A stretch of DNA of 64,000 nucleotides, from the IMG/VR virus record IMGVR_UViG_3300031951_000121, positions 1-64,000 of that record; one strand, written 5' to 3'. Numbering within the stretch: position 1 is the stretch's first letter; the number at the start of each line of letters is the position of its first letter. Positions 8,746 through 17,044 of this stretch are shown one piece after another. The position numbers were made by a program, and so were the translations under genes. The DNA is from a virus. The notes below the pieces were generated by a model. The model saw only the letters and a program-made list of their open reading frames with translations. It did no database searches and was not told where the DNA came from.

Positions 8746-8785
8746 TTTAATAGTGGCAAGTCCCCTCTCGCTTGCCACTATTAAA
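8746..8785. terminator. 15-bp perfect hairpin between replication and tail genes
   Basis: TTTAATAGTGGCAAG pairs perfectly with CTTGCCACTATTAAA across a 10-base loop. It ends two bases before the ATG at 8788, which has no other ribosome site, so besides termination it may affect initiation of the next gene. Confidence 0.6.
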
Positions 8786-8787
8786 AG

Positions 8788-9219
8788 ATGGATACCACCC
8801 TATCGCAATTACGGTTAATCCTTCTGTCTATCCTCGGGACGGAAGGAATCAATGTACTAGGACAATACAAGTTAGGTACAACAGCCGTTATTCCCTCAAT
8901 CCAAGTACGCAACACTAACTCTCCCTACATCCTAGTGCCGAAATCGGGGATAGAGTGCATCATTGAGCCTAATCCCGCGATCGCCCAACACAACAATCAA
9001 GGCGGGGTACTCATGGACAGACTTTATCTCGTAACACTAGACCAGCATGATCCCACGAAAACACTCGTAGAGGCGATAGAAACGATAAATAGCCTATCGA
9101 TTATCCGCCCTCTGACAAGTCCTGTCATTCGGGGGAGAACCGAGCTAAACGGCGCGGAATTACCCGCCAGGGCTGTACTCTATATCCCTGCATTCACCTA
9201 TCAGAGAGGGCTAATGTAG
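8788..9219 (+). CDS. phage tail-associated protein
   Basis: 143 residues, not assigned to a family by sequence alone. It has the strand-rich, Pro-poor composition of small tail proteins (AVIPSIQVRNTNSPYILVP). It shares a one-base stop/start overlap (TAGTG) with the tail-tip megatron downstream. A tail-completion or tip-assembly role is inferred from that coupling. Confidence 0.4.
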   Translation: MDTTLSQLRLILLSILGTEGINVLGQYKLGTTAVIPSIQVRNTNSPYILVPKSGIECIIEPNPAIAQHNNQGGVLMDRLYLVTLDQHDPTKTLVEAIETINSLSIIRPLTSPVIRGRTELNGAELPARAVLYIPAFTYQRGLM

Positions 9220-11483
9220 TGGCTGATGGCGGCGCGTCTATTTATATCTCAATCGGTTTGGCGATCGCGTCTAATGCGATCGGCTACGCGCTGGCTCAGG
9301 CAAATCGCCCTAAAGTTCCTGACCCTAACCCTAAACTGGCTGGCAGTGAGTACGGTAGACCTCTTCCGATTGTTTATGGCACGGTACGGGTAGAAGGCAA
9401 TTACATATGGCCTGATGACCCTAAAATTGCTTTTAGGATTAGGAGAAAACGGACAGGAGGGAAGGGATTATTCGGCGGCGGAGCAACTCAAAAGAAGGTT
9501 TACGGAACTTTTCATACTGCTTTCTGCCTAGGAGAATGTACTTTTGAGAAATTAATTGTACAGGGAAAAACCGTTCTAGGCGGGGGTGCTTCGGGGGAGT
9601 TCGGAGCAAAATATATCGATACTTTTAGCGGCTCTGATAGCCAATCCCCTTGGGCGATCGCAGAGGGTAAGCAAGGAGTAGGCAACGTACCAGGCTATCG
9701 GGGGATTGTCGGGGTAGGAATATCAGAGCTTCCGCTAGAAAGATACGGGGATACTTTCCCTACTCAAATCTCGGCAATAGTTACGAATGACAACGGATTT
9801 GATGAAGTTGGGGAAGTATTAGAGGATATTTGCGTAAGGGCTGGCTATAGCGTTGACTTGCTCGATGTAACAGAGGGAAGCGGTACTTTTATCAGGGGGA
9901 TAAGCTTGCCTAACTCAGGAGCAGCTTACAGGGAATTAGTAGAGCAAATCCTCCTTACTTTTCAGTTTTTAGCCGTTAACTTACCTGATGGGAGAACAGC
10001 ATTTAGGAGAGCAGAAAGAGAAGGCGCGATCGCTATCCCCGTTTATGATTTTGGCATCGTTGACGAATCAAGCGAAGGGATAGCCAGCATCCTCAAAAAA
10101 ACGATTTTAGATAGTAGAGAGCTACCATCAAAACTGTTTCTAAAGTACATCAATTTAGACCTAGATTACAATCAGGACACGGTTACAGCTGTCTACAATG
10201 GGTCAGAAGCTAACGAGAATGAACAGACTTTTACTACTAACATAGTTCTTGACGCTCCCACCGCAGCAACTCAAGCCCAACGGCTATTAATGCAGATATG
10301 GAATCAGCAAACTCAATATGAATTTACCCTAGATAGAAAATGGGTAGAAACCTTGACTACAGGGGATGTAATCGTACTCCCTAACGGCGATCGCGCTCAA
10401 CTCATTGAGCTATCGATAGGGAAAAATTTTACCTTGGAATGCAAGGCGGTTTATTATGATGCCAACGCCTTCGCCTTTTCCGTTGACAGGGATATAGAAC
10501 CAAGGGAATCGATTAACTGGATTTATCGGGGCGAAAACCCTGCGGAATTGTTTCTATTAGATACTCATCTAGTTGGAGATACGGATACGGATAACGGGAT
10601 CTATGTAGTCACAAACTACGATGAAACCGAGATTTATTTGAGTGAAGACGGGGGCAGTAATTACGAGATTCTTGGCACAATTCCCTATTACAGCCCATCT
10701 GGAACGTGCGACAACACCCTAGGAGGGGGAGTAGTCGGGCATCTAATTGATAGGAAAAACACTCTTAATGTCACCCTCACTCAAGGCACTTTAGAAAGTG
10801 TTGATGACCTAAGTTTTCTCAAGCTCAAAAACCTAGCATTTGTTGGAAAGAAAGTTAGCGATCGCTGGGTAGGGGAATTTATCGGATTCCAGACACCTAC
10901 CCTGATAGATGAGTTTGAATATACGCTTTCTACCCTAATTAGGGGAGCTTACGGCACGGAATCCTATATCAACTCTCACACTTCAGGAGAGACTTTTATT
11001 CTGCTCTCTGGAGAAGAAGCCTACAAACTCAGGGCAGAGGGGGAATTTAGCGATATAGGGAACGAATTACTAGCCAAGGGGGTACTGGACGATACAGAAG
11101 ATTTTGCGGCTCTAACTGCCTACCCTATCACTCCTCAAGGGAACGGATGGCAACCGTGGACTCCCGCCCTCATCTCGGTAACTCGGGAAGCTAACAACGA
11201 TTTAACGATAGTTTGGGCGCAACGTCCGAGAAAAAATAACCAATGGCTAGATGGGATAGACGCGATCACGGTTGACCCTGACACCTATACCCTAACCATT
11301 GAGGCGACTACTCCTAGGACGGTATCGGTATCAGGCACGAGCTACACCTACACCGAAGCTGACCAGATAACCGACTACGGCGCGATCACCAATAGCTTTA
11401 CCATGACCTTAACTCAATCTAGTAATTATGTTGGGTCAGGAGAGACGGGGACTTATAATGTAGTAGTGAATAGAAGGGTTTAA
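9219..11483 (+). CDS. tail tip / baseplate megatron, GTA-like
   Basis: 754 residues from a GTG overlapping the upstream stop. The N-terminus has a hydrophobic segment (SIGLAIASNAIGYALA), then RPLPIVYGTVRVEGNYIW, the signature of host-specificity/tip-attachment proteins (lambda J and GTA gene-15 type). Middle residues contain receptor-hub-like strand repeats; the C-terminal ~100 residues look like a fibronectin-type or Ig-like domain. It forms the tip of a flexible tail and probably contacts the host. The matching NlpC/P60 protein lies 0.7 kb downstream, but the GTA-type distal proteins sit 37 kb away. Confidence 0.75.
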   Translation: MADGGASIYISIGLAIASNAIGYALAQANRPKVPDPNPKLAGSEYGRPLPIVYGTVRVEGNYIWPDDPKIAFRIRRKRTGGKGLFGGGATQKKVYGTFHTAFCLGECTFEKLIVQGKTVLGGGASGEFGAKYIDTFSGSDSQSPWAIAEGKQGVGNVPGYRGIVGVGISELPLERYGDTFPTQISAIVTNDNGFDEVGEVLEDICVRAGYSVDLLDVTEGSGTFIRGISLPNSGAAYRELVEQILLTFQFLAVNLPDGRTAFRRAEREGAIAIPVYDFGIVDESSEGIASILKKTILDSRELPSKLFLKYINLDLDYNQDTVTAVYNGSEANENEQTFTTNIVLDAPTAATQAQRLLMQIWNQQTQYEFTLDRKWVETLTTGDVIVLPNGDRAQLIELSIGKNFTLECKAVYYDANAFAFSVDRDIEPRESINWIYRGENPAELFLLDTHLVGDTDTDNGIYVVTNYDETEIYLSEDGGSNYEILGTIPYYSPSGTCDNTLGGGVVGHLIDRKNTLNVTLTQGTLESVDDLSFLKLKNLAFVGKKVSDRWVGEFIGFQTPTLIDEFEYTLSTLIRGAYGTESYINSHTSGETFILLSGEEAYKLRAEGEFSDIGNELLAKGVLDDTEDFAALTAYPITPQGNGWQPWTPALISVTREANNDLTIVWAQRPRKNNQWLDGIDAITVDPDTYTLTIEATTPRTVSVSGTSYTYTEADQITDYGAITNSFTMTLTQSSNYVGSGETGTYNVVVNRRV

Positions 11484-11486
11484 GCT

Positions 11487-11738
11487 ATGTTTTTAGAAGA
11501 TTCGATGATTTATGAAATAGGCGATGTAAGCGTTATGTTTCTTGGCATTAATGCGCCTAAAAATGAATATGACACAGACATGATTACCGTTGATTTCCGC
11601 AGTATACGCATTAACATATTTTTTAGCTCATTAATATATATTATGCGGAAATATGAAGCGAGGAGTGTTAAGACATCTATCGGAACAATGCGCAGGTTCA
11701 GATGGTCTATATTAGAGGTTGAACTTTATCGCTTTTAG
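11487..11738 (+). CDS. hypothetical protein
   Basis: 83 residues, three bases after the megatron stop. Contains VSVMFLGINAPKNEYDTDMITVDF and a basic C-terminal part (RKYEARSVKTSIGTMRRF). Base composition is more AT-rich than the tail gene before it. It opens a run of four small genes inserted between the tail-tip genes. Unknown. Confidence 0.45.
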   Translation: MFLEDSMIYEIGDVSVMFLGINAPKNEYDTDMITVDFRSIRINIFFSSLIYIMRKYEARSVKTSIGTMRRFRWSILEVELYRF

Positions 11739-11748
11739 GAGCATTTTT

Positions 11749-11931
11749 ATGCAATTACAGGATTTTCTAGATAATCTTATTCCTTTGCTTAGTGACAATG
11801 GACAATCTATTTTTAACGCTCATTATGATAACATTAATAGCGTTAAAACTCTTCTCGGGCTGTGCGATCGCCTTGACAAAAAAGACAAGGATGCCGTACA
11901 GGAAGAAATATTTAAGATATTAAACTCATGA
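11749..11931 (+). CDS. small hypothetical protein
   Basis: 60 residues from ATG 11749, chosen over an in-frame ATG at 11719 because GGAG stands seven bases before it. Mostly helical (MQLQDFLDNLIPLLSDNG, LDKKDKDAVQEEIFKIL). No family recognised. Its stop overlaps the start of a very short frame by ATGA. Confidence 0.5.
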   Translation: MQLQDFLDNLIPLLSDNGQSIFNAHYDNINSVKTLLGLCDRLDKKDKDAVQEEIFKILNS

Positions 11932-11999
11932 GACGCTATGGTACTTTAACGAGGGAAGATGAGAGATTAGCAAGGTTAGTTAATTATGGTCGAGAATGA
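11928..11999 (+). CDS. possible 23-residue peptide
   Basis: Begins at the ATGA overlap with the previous gene, reads MRRYGTLTREDERLARLVNYGRE and ends inside the next gene. It may be a real coupled peptide or simply a bridge for ribosome re-initiation. No other support. Confidence 0.2.
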   Translation: MRRYGTLTREDERLARLVNYGRE

Positions 12000-12201
12000 A
12001 CTACAAATAAGGATTACCCTCAATAAAATCAAGGCTCTTAATCAAAAGGTTGACTTTCTCTCCCGAGAAATGCCTAGGAATGGGGTTGATCGGATACTGA
12101 TTGAATCAGAGAAACAATTTCTCTTGAGAACAATACTCCTGTACGAGAAAAGATTTTTTAAACTTACTTCCGCTCAAAAGCATTCAGCCCAAAAACATTG
12201 A
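11986..12201 (+). CDS. small helical protein, hypothetical
   Basis: 71 residues, basic and helical (LNKIKALNQKVDFLSREM, FLLRTILLYEKRFFKL), ending in a near-repeat SAQKHSAQKH. Unrecognised. It precedes the NlpC/P60 gene by 15 bases. Confidence 0.4.
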   Translation: MVENELQIRITLNKIKALNQKVDFLSREMPRNGVDRILIESEKQFLLRTILLYEKRFFKLTSAQKHSAQKH

Positions 12202-12216
12202 ATCATTACCCCCCCC

Positions 12217-12657
12217 ATGAGCTATTTAGACTCCATGAAATCATTAGTAGAAGAGGCTAGGGAATGGCTTGGCACACCTTGGCATCACAACCAGAAGGCT
12301 AAGCGCAAGGGAGTAGACTGCATCCGATTTGTTGAGTCTCTGGCAGAATCTCAAGGGATAGAAATTGGCTTTATTCCCGCTCACTACACACGCTCTACTC
12401 AGGACGAACGATTGCTAGAGTTTTTGCGCGATCGCTGTTTAGAAAAACCTTGCAATCTTGACAACATAAAAGATGGGGATATTATCGTTCTGAGATACCT
12501 AGGAGTTCCCCATCATCTAGCGATCGCGTCTACCTTGCCTGATGGACGAAGGGGGATTATTCACGCTTCAGAGGATGGAGTAGTAGAGCAGGGATTCGAG
12601 GGGAGGTTATTATTGATATGGGTAGGTTTATTCTCTCTAAAGGCAAGAATTTTATGA
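12217..12657 (+). CDS. NlpC/P60 family tail-tip peptidase
   Basis: 146 residues. EAREWLGTPWHHN leads to GVDCIRFV with catalytic Cys35, and VPHHLAIAS supplies the histidine (99/100), the NlpC/P60 pattern found in GTA gene 14 and lambda K-type tail proteins. It probably cuts peptidoglycan at the tail tip during entry. It is downstream of the megatron and overlaps the M15 peptidase gene by ATGA. Confidence 0.82.
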   Translation: MSYLDSMKSLVEEAREWLGTPWHHNQKAKRKGVDCIRFVESLAESQGIEIGFIPAHYTRSTQDERLLEFLRDRCLEKPCNLDNIKDGDIIVLRYLGVPHHLAIASTLPDGRRGIIHASEDGVVEQGFEGRLLLIWVGLFSLKARIL

Positions 12658-13085
12658 TTATTAATTGGCACGATCCAAGCCAGAAAATTAGCAAGTATTT
12701 TACAGTGAGGGAAGTTACAAAGGGCGATCCACGCCGTATCCCAACAAATCCCGTTCATATAGCCAACATTCTTAGATTGGCTAAAGAATTAGACAAGATT
12801 CGGGAGGAATGGGGAAGCGCGATCGCGGTCACATCGTGGTATCGCCCTACTGCCGTCAATTCAGCAATAAAAAATGCGGCAAAAAATAGCCAGCATTTAA
12901 CGGGGTCTGCTGCGGATATTAAGCCCGTTAACGGAGAACTATTAAAGATGCAAAAGTGGCTTGATACTCGATGGCAAGGAGCTTTAGGGTATGGAGCTAA
13001 GAAGGGGTTTGTGCATCTAGACCTTAGAGGAATTGACAACCAATCTAAATCAATCAAACCCTCTAAAATCCGTTGGAATTACTAA
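12654..13085 (+). CDS. M15-family peptidase, putative endolysin
   Basis: 143 residues from ATG 12654 (ATGA overlap with the NlpC/P60 stop); a longer TTG/ATG reading is unnecessary. SQHLTGSAADI gives His81 and Asp88, and HLDLRG gives His121, the zinc ligands of M15A D-Ala-D-Ala peptidases. Typical size for a single-domain phage endolysin. It may work with the small membrane proteins near 17.5 kb or 41-42 kb as holins. A virion-associated muralytic role is the alternative, given its tail-gene neighbours. Confidence 0.8.
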   Translation: MIINWHDPSQKISKYFTVREVTKGDPRRIPTNPVHIANILRLAKELDKIREEWGSAIAVTSWYRPTAVNSAIKNAAKNSQHLTGSAADIKPVNGELLKMQKWLDTRWQGALGYGAKKGFVHLDLRGIDNQSKSIKPSKIRWNY

Positions 13086-13444
13086 ATGCGATCGCCCTCG
13101 CTGCTATCTGCTCCAAGCAGTGTTTCTAGATGTTTTATTTGATCTTTGGTGGCAAGGGGTTCATCGTTATTATCAAGAAATTCCGTGTAGGGGAATCCAG
13201 ATATATCTACGTAGTTTAAATCGTCTTTATAGGCTTCCGCGATCGCGTTAAATACTGCTTCGCACTCTTCGAGAGTACCGCGAAAAAAACCTAATAATTC
13301 AGCTTCATCGGGACGGGCATCAACTAGAGGAATACATACAAAATAACAGTCTTTTGTGCCGCTAGGAGCTATTTCTATAGTTGGAAAATGCTCTAGGTTC
13401 ATCATGACAGGAAGGCTATGATTCCCTTTGTATCTAACTATCAT
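13082..13444 (-). CDS. hypothetical protein
   Basis: 120 residues from ATG 13444, which has GAGGA nine bases before it; a TTG 15 bases further out is less likely. Acidic (DARPDEAELLGFF, AEAYKDDLNYVDISGF). No recognised domain. It overlaps the upstream tail-completion gene by 11 bases and is tail-to-tail with the endolysin, overlapping it by four bases. Confidence 0.5.
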   Translation of the reverse strand: MIVRYKGNHSLPVMMNLEHFPTIEIAPSGTKDCYFVCIPLVDARPDEAELLGFFRGTLEECEAVFNAIAEAYKDDLNYVDISGFPYTEFLDNNDEPLATKDQIKHLETLLGADSSEGDRI

Positions 13445-13811
13445 TAAAAGTTTCCTCAAAACTGAAGTTATCTGTACCTATTCTAGTAAAAGGATACGGT
13501 GGTATCTTCGATGTTCCGGCCCAAACTATCGCCGCATGATCCGCGTGCCAAGCATAAATCCCCCTAATTCCATGAGCTAACGGCTTAATAGTCAGTTCGT
13601 AGCTATCCACTAAATCTCCACTATCCACTACATCCCTAGGACTTCCCGCAAGTTTTCCTGTTTTCCCCCGCCCGTACTTCCGCTTAGTCTCTCTAGGATA
13701 ATCCCTGACCTCTTCAGTCAAAGTATCCTGAATCGTTTCCCCTAGCTCCTCCAAGCACGCGATCGCTCTCCTCTCAAAGTCTTTACGCCACTCGCTTAAG
13801 TTTGTCCTCAT
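13434..13811 (-). CDS. HK97 gp10-like tail completion protein
   Basis: 125 residues. The pattern PRDVVDSGDLVDSYELT, then AWHADHAAIVWAGTS and PYPFTRIG fits the HK97-gp10/tail-completion layout (a 'DTG.L..S' strand, a 'YA..vE.Gt' strand, then a 'PF..P' end). It would sit at the head-tail interface. It is separated from the head cluster at 17.6-22.3 kb by about 4 kb of accessory genes. Confidence 0.55.
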   Translation of the reverse strand: MRTNLSEWRKDFERRAIACLEELGETIQDTLTEEVRDYPRETKRKYGRGKTGKLAGSPRDVVDSGDLVDSYELTIKPLAHGIRGIYAWHADHAAIVWAGTSKIPPYPFTRIGTDNFSFEETFNDS

Positions 13812-13888
13812 AGCCTACCCCTAGTAGTTCTGTCCTTATTGTATGCAAGATGGGGCGATTGATGGAATGCGATCGCGTACCCCTAAAA

Positions 13889-13950
13889 GTTCCGTACAAT
13901 TACTGATGTACAGTCAAGATAAATGGGAGTATTATAAAAGAGTAAACAAA
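13889..13950 (+). promoter_or_regulatory. operator-promoter module, copy 2
   Basis: TTCCGTACAATTACTGA operator, -35 TGTACA (13907-13912), 17-bp spacer, -10 TATTAT (13930-13935), then AAAAGAGTAAAC and CGAGG eight bases before the ATG at 13965. Confidence 0.8.
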
Positions 13951-13964
13951 ACGAGGTAACAACC

Positions 13965-14201
13965 ATGAACGCGATCGCTACTGTAGAAAAAATTAATGCT
14001 GCTAAAGCAAAAATGTTAGAGCTTAATCCTGAAGCATACGAGAATATCCGTGCAGAATTAATGGCTAAAGCCGCGCAGTTAGGGAAGATTACAAAAGAGC
14101 AAAAAGCATTGTTTCTCACTACTATGTACTTACATCTCAGTAAAGATCCAGATACCGCGATGGGCGCATTAACCGCTCTCGCTGCTATTGGCGACCTATA
14201 G
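13965..14201 (+). CDS. small helical protein of the promoter regulon
   Basis: 78 residues, Ala/Leu/Lys-rich and helical (KINAAKAKMLELNPEAYENI, AELMAKAAQLGKITKEQKAL). Not recognised. It is a single-gene unit with its own operator-promoter module upstream and a HIP1-type terminator at 14222-14260. The shared promoter with other small genes suggests an early host-interaction or regulatory role. Confidence 0.55.
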   Translation: MNAIATVEKINAAKAKMLELNPEAYENIRAELMAKAAQLGKITKEQKALFLTTMYLHLSKDPDTAMGALTALAAIGDL

Positions 14202-14221
14202 AAACCCCTAAATTTATTCTT

Positions 14222-14260
14222 AAGCGCGATTCCCCTAAGAGGCGATCGCGCTTTTCTTTT
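14222..14260 (+). terminator. terminator containing HIP1
   Basis: AAGCGCGAT pairs perfectly with ATCGCGCTT, the right arm overlapping a GCGATCGC octamer, followed by TTCTTTT. Confidence 0.7.
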
Positions 14261-14346
14261 GCCCCAAGGATACCCGCGATCGCGCTTAAGCTTCCGCCCA
14301 AGTAACTTAGGCAGAGGGATAATAAATTTGTGCTACAGTAGAAAAG

Positions 14347-14387
14347 CCAGTCGCGGCTGAGTGCTGACTACACTCGAAGCCCACTGG
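14347..14387 (+). promoter_or_regulatory. structured RNA leader of antirepressor gene (covarying pair, copy 1)
   Basis: Three stacked helices: CCAGT (14347-14351) with ACTGG (14383-14387); GGCT (14355-14358) with AGCC (14378-14381); GAGTG (14359-14363) with CACTC (14371-14375). A CGC bulge lies on the 5' side, and GA and C bulges on the 3' side. The element at 56365-56404 has the same layout with compensating base changes. It ends 28 bases before the ATG at 14416. Unknown class. Confidence 0.7.
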
Positions 14388-14415
14388 ATGTAACTTTAGA
14401 TTGGATAAAGTCACC

Positions 14416-15147
14416 ATGACTAACTTAACATCATTTGCTTTTGATTCGGCTCAAATTCGAGTTATTTATCAAGATGGAGAGCCTTGGTTTGTACTATCTG
14501 ACATCTTGAATGCTTTACAAACCTCAGCGACTCGTGCTGAGTGGAAAGGCGCAGTAATCGAATACTTTGGAGAGGGGGGTGTTATTTCCCACCCCCTTTG
14601 TACGGCAGGAGGAACACAAAACGTACTACTTATTAGTGAGGCGGCAATGACATTTGTTATCTCTCGCAGTCGTACCGAAGTGGGCAAAAAATTCACCCGT
14701 TGGATTCACTCAGAAGTTATCCCCTCAATCCGTAAAACAGGGAAGTATGAGCTTAAGCCCATGAGCCAATTAGAAATCATCGCAGCTTCTGCTCAAGCAC
14801 TTCTAGAGATCGAGCGCAAACAGAAAGAGATGGAAGCACGGTTATCTGTCATCGAGCGCGATCGCGCTCAGGCAGAAGAAGCGTTAAGCGCATTACCCTT
14901 GGCAGAGGAATCGCCTCAAGAGATTCCGACTCGCGGCAAAATTAACATGATAGTACGGACTAAATGCCAAAGAGATGCCCTTACCTACCACTTGGCGTGG
15001 TCTACCCTCTACCAACAGCTTTACTATCGCTACCGCTACGATGTCAAGGCACGATGCCGCAACTCAGGGTTAAAGCCCCTTGATCAAATTGAAAGAGACA
15101 ACATGATGGATGCTTTACACGCGATCGCGTCTGAGGTTCTCGTTTAA
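14416..15147 (+). CDS. BRO-N domain antirepressor-like protein
   Basis: 243 residues from ATG 14416 (CACCATG, matching the start context of the gene at 56337); a TTG at 14401 is possible. The N-terminal BRO-N domain reads IRVIYQDGEPWFVLSDILNA ... LLISEAAMTFVISRSR ... FTRWIHSEVIPSIRKTGKY. A coiled coil (about 115-160) follows, then a C-terminal domain resembling ORF6C-type modules. Such proteins antagonise phage repressors or bind DNA. The RNA leader upstream implies post-transcriptional control, as with other phage ant genes. Confidence 0.8.
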   Translation: MTNLTSFAFDSAQIRVIYQDGEPWFVLSDILNALQTSATRAEWKGAVIEYFGEGGVISHPLCTAGGTQNVLLISEAAMTFVISRSRTEVGKKFTRWIHSEVIPSIRKTGKYELKPMSQLEIIAASAQALLEIERKQKEMEARLSVIERDRAQAEEALSALPLAEESPQEIPTRGKINMIVRTKCQRDALTYHLAWSTLYQQLYYRYRYDVKARCRNSGLKPLDQIERDNMMDALHAIASEVLV

Positions 15148-15232
15148 TCGGATTTTGACTCTTTTCCTTGCAGCGCGATCGCGATCTGCTTTCTTGTACT
15201 ATCTAAGATAGAAGTTTAAAATGGCTTATTCC

Positions 15233-15260
15233 GCCCCTAGTTTAATTTCTAGGGGTTTTC
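15233..15260 (+). terminator. hairpin terminator
   Basis: CCCCTAG / CTAGGGG stem with an eight-base loop followed by TTTTC, 86 bases after the antirepressor gene. Confidence 0.65.
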
Positions 15261-15336
15261 AGTGAATAGTACATTGCAACTATATAAAAAATTTATGCAA
15301 TAAGTTAAAATGGGTAGGTAAACAACCGAGGCAAAA

Positions 15337-15777
15337 ATGAAAGAACATCCTATTTTGTTTAATCCTGAGATGGTACAAGCTATCTTAGAGAGGAAAAAGA
15401 CTCAAACAAGACGGGTCAGTATTCCCAAGTCATGGGAAGTAGGCGATCGCCTTTGGGTCCGCGAGACGTTTTCTCACAGAGGAGAAGAGTTCCCAACTCT
15501 CTACAGGGCAACTTATCCGTTTGATCTCCCCCCAGTTGATTATCTCAATTGGACTGCATCAATCCATATGCCGCGATCGCTATCTAGAATTACCCTAGAG
15601 ATAATTAATGTTTGGGAACATCGACTAGGGGATATATCGGAGCATGATTGCGTAATGGAAGGATTCCCGATGAGAATGGACTTCGTAAGAGCATGGGATA
15701 AATTAGTTAAGCCCGAGTATCGATGGGACAGAAATCCCTTGGTTTATGCCATTAGCTTTATGGTTTTGCCACAATGA
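15337..15777 (+). CDS. ASCH-like phage protein
   Basis: 146 residues. ILFNPEMVQAILERKKTQTR, then GDRLWVRETF and SIHMPRSLSRITLEI are the conserved blocks of a widespread phage protein assigned to the ASCH (PUA-related) superfamily. RNA or modified-base binding is possible. A CGAGG ribosome site stands five bases before the ATG. The stop overlaps the C5-methyltransferase start by ATGA, so the two are coupled, which may hint at a shared link to modified DNA. Confidence 0.7.
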   Translation: MKEHPILFNPEMVQAILERKKTQTRRVSIPKSWEVGDRLWVRETFSHRGEEFPTLYRATYPFDLPPVDYLNWTASIHMPRSLSRITLEIINVWEHRLGDISEHDCVMEGFPMRMDFVRAWDKLVKPEYRWDRNPLVYAISFMVLPQ

Positions 15778-16664
15778 GAACCGCACTAACAATCTTTTCG
15801 GGCGGCGGTCTAGCAGACGTAGGTATCAAAGCCGCAGGATTTAAAGTTGTCGGGGCGATAGAACGCGATCGCCTGATAGCAGAAACCTATCAAGTTAACC
15901 ACGGGGATAATATCCTGATAGAGGACGCATTAGACGTAGACTACTCCCAGTTTCAGGGAGTAGATTTTATCCATGCTTCTCCCCCTTGTCAGCATTATTC
16001 AAAGGCTCGTTTAAGCAGTCTCCCTGACCATCAGGATAAAGACGCGGGATTGGCTGTTATCGCCGCAGCTAAAGCTATCAAGCCAAGATGGATAACCATA
16101 GAGAATGTCCCTGATTATGGCAAGTCAGAAACCTATCGGGTAATCAGGGAATCGCTATGGGAACTAGGGTATTGGGTATCAGACGCGGTAATTAATTTCG
16201 CTGATCTGGGAGTACCCCAAAACCGAAAACGCCTAATTATGATAGCGGCGCGATCGCTCGTTGGCTTCCCGCTATCCCGCCCTCATCGGTCTTGGTACAG
16301 TGCGATCGCTGATTTAATCCCTACCCTACCAATCACTTCTCTGGCAGACTGGCAAGCCAAAAAACTCCCCCATCCTCCCGAGTCACCTTGCCTCATCCCT
16401 CGGGTAGGATGCCATGAGTTTAGATTGATTGATTGCGATCGCCCCGCCCCTACCATCAGGGCATTAGGGCATGATAGAAACTGGCGGCAGTTTGATATGT
16501 TCTCGGGAGATAGTTACAGGATAATCACCCCGCGCTGTGCTGCTCGTTTCCAGTCCGTTCCTGATAGTTTTACGCTTCCAGATAAAAACCCCCTTGCCTG
16601 GAAAATTATCGGGAATGGCATTCCTTGTCAGGGCATGGAGGCGATCGCAAGGTGCTTAAGTTAG
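15774..16664 (+). CDS. C5-cytosine DNA methyltransferase
   Basis: 296 residues. SAM motif FSGGGLADVGIKAAG, catalytic PCQ with Cys72, ENV at 110-112, QNRKR at 149-153 and a C-terminal IGNGIP motif: a complete C5 enzyme. No cognate nuclease is next to it, so it is an orphan methyltransferase. Target not deducible. Because cyanobacterial orphan C5 enzymes methylate CGATCG, the core of HIP1, that site is a reasonable candidate (inference). Confidence 0.92.
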   Translation: MRTALTIFSGGGLADVGIKAAGFKVVGAIERDRLIAETYQVNHGDNILIEDALDVDYSQFQGVDFIHASPPCQHYSKARLSSLPDHQDKDAGLAVIAAAKAIKPRWITIENVPDYGKSETYRVIRESLWELGYWVSDAVINFADLGVPQNRKRLIMIAARSLVGFPLSRPHRSWYSAIADLIPTLPITSLADWQAKKLPHPPESPCLIPRVGCHEFRLIDCDRPAPTIRALGHDRNWRQFDMFSGDSYRIITPRCAARFQSVPDSFTLPDKNPLAWKIIGNGIPCQGMEAIARCLS

Positions 16665-16870
16665 AACAGCACAGGCTGTTAATAGTAGGGCTTGACCATG
16701 ATAAATGCTCCATCTGTGGTTATATCCCTACTTCTTTTCATGTCAAATACCTGTCTACCCTAATAGAGCGAGAGCAGAAAAAAGATAAGCCATCCCAAAA
16801 AGCGATCGCGGAGCTACAGGAAAAGATTAGGAAAGCTAATAAAATAATTTCTAATCATCAATTTGATTAG
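16625..16870 (+). CDS. small protein with CxxC, hypothetical
   Basis: 81 residues; starts inside the methyltransferase gene (40-base overlap), with a GTG at 16652 as an alternative. CSICG near residue 28 and a C-terminal coiled coil (LIEREQKKDKPSQKAIAELQ). Reading frame and position between the methyltransferase and nblA support it. Function unknown. Confidence 0.4.
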   Translation: MSGHGGDRKVLKLEQHRLLIVGLDHDKCSICGYIPTSFHVKYLSTLIEREQKKDKPSQKAIAELQEKIRKANKIISNHQFD

Positions 16871-16879
16871 GAGAATATT

Positions 16880-17044
16880 ATGCAATTAGAACCAGACCAA
16901 GAGTTCAAAATTTATGAGCTAAAAGAGAATGTTAAGTCAATGAGTGAGGCAGAAATCAAGCAGAGATTAACAGAGGTTTACCGAAGCAATATTCTGCTTG
17001 ACAATAAATACAAACCCCTCATTCAAAAAGCATGGGGATTATAG
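16880..17044 (+). CDS. nblA: NblA, phycobilisome degradation adaptor
   Basis: 54 residues from ATG 16880 with GGAG seven bases upstream. The protein matches the NblA layout along its length: QEFKIYELKENVKSMSEAEI, then a helix ending TEVY, then YKPLIQKAWGL, corresponding to EQQF.I..F...V..MS..., LY and LL...WG of cyanobacterial NblA. NblA brings phycobilisomes to the Clp protease, freeing amino acids and lowering light harvesting. Phage copies are known from Microcystis and Planktothrix phages. It lies behind the methyltransferase genes on the same strand. Confidence 0.85.
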   Translation: MQLEPDQEFKIYELKENVKSMSEAEIKQRLTEVYRSNILLDNKYKPLIQKAWGL

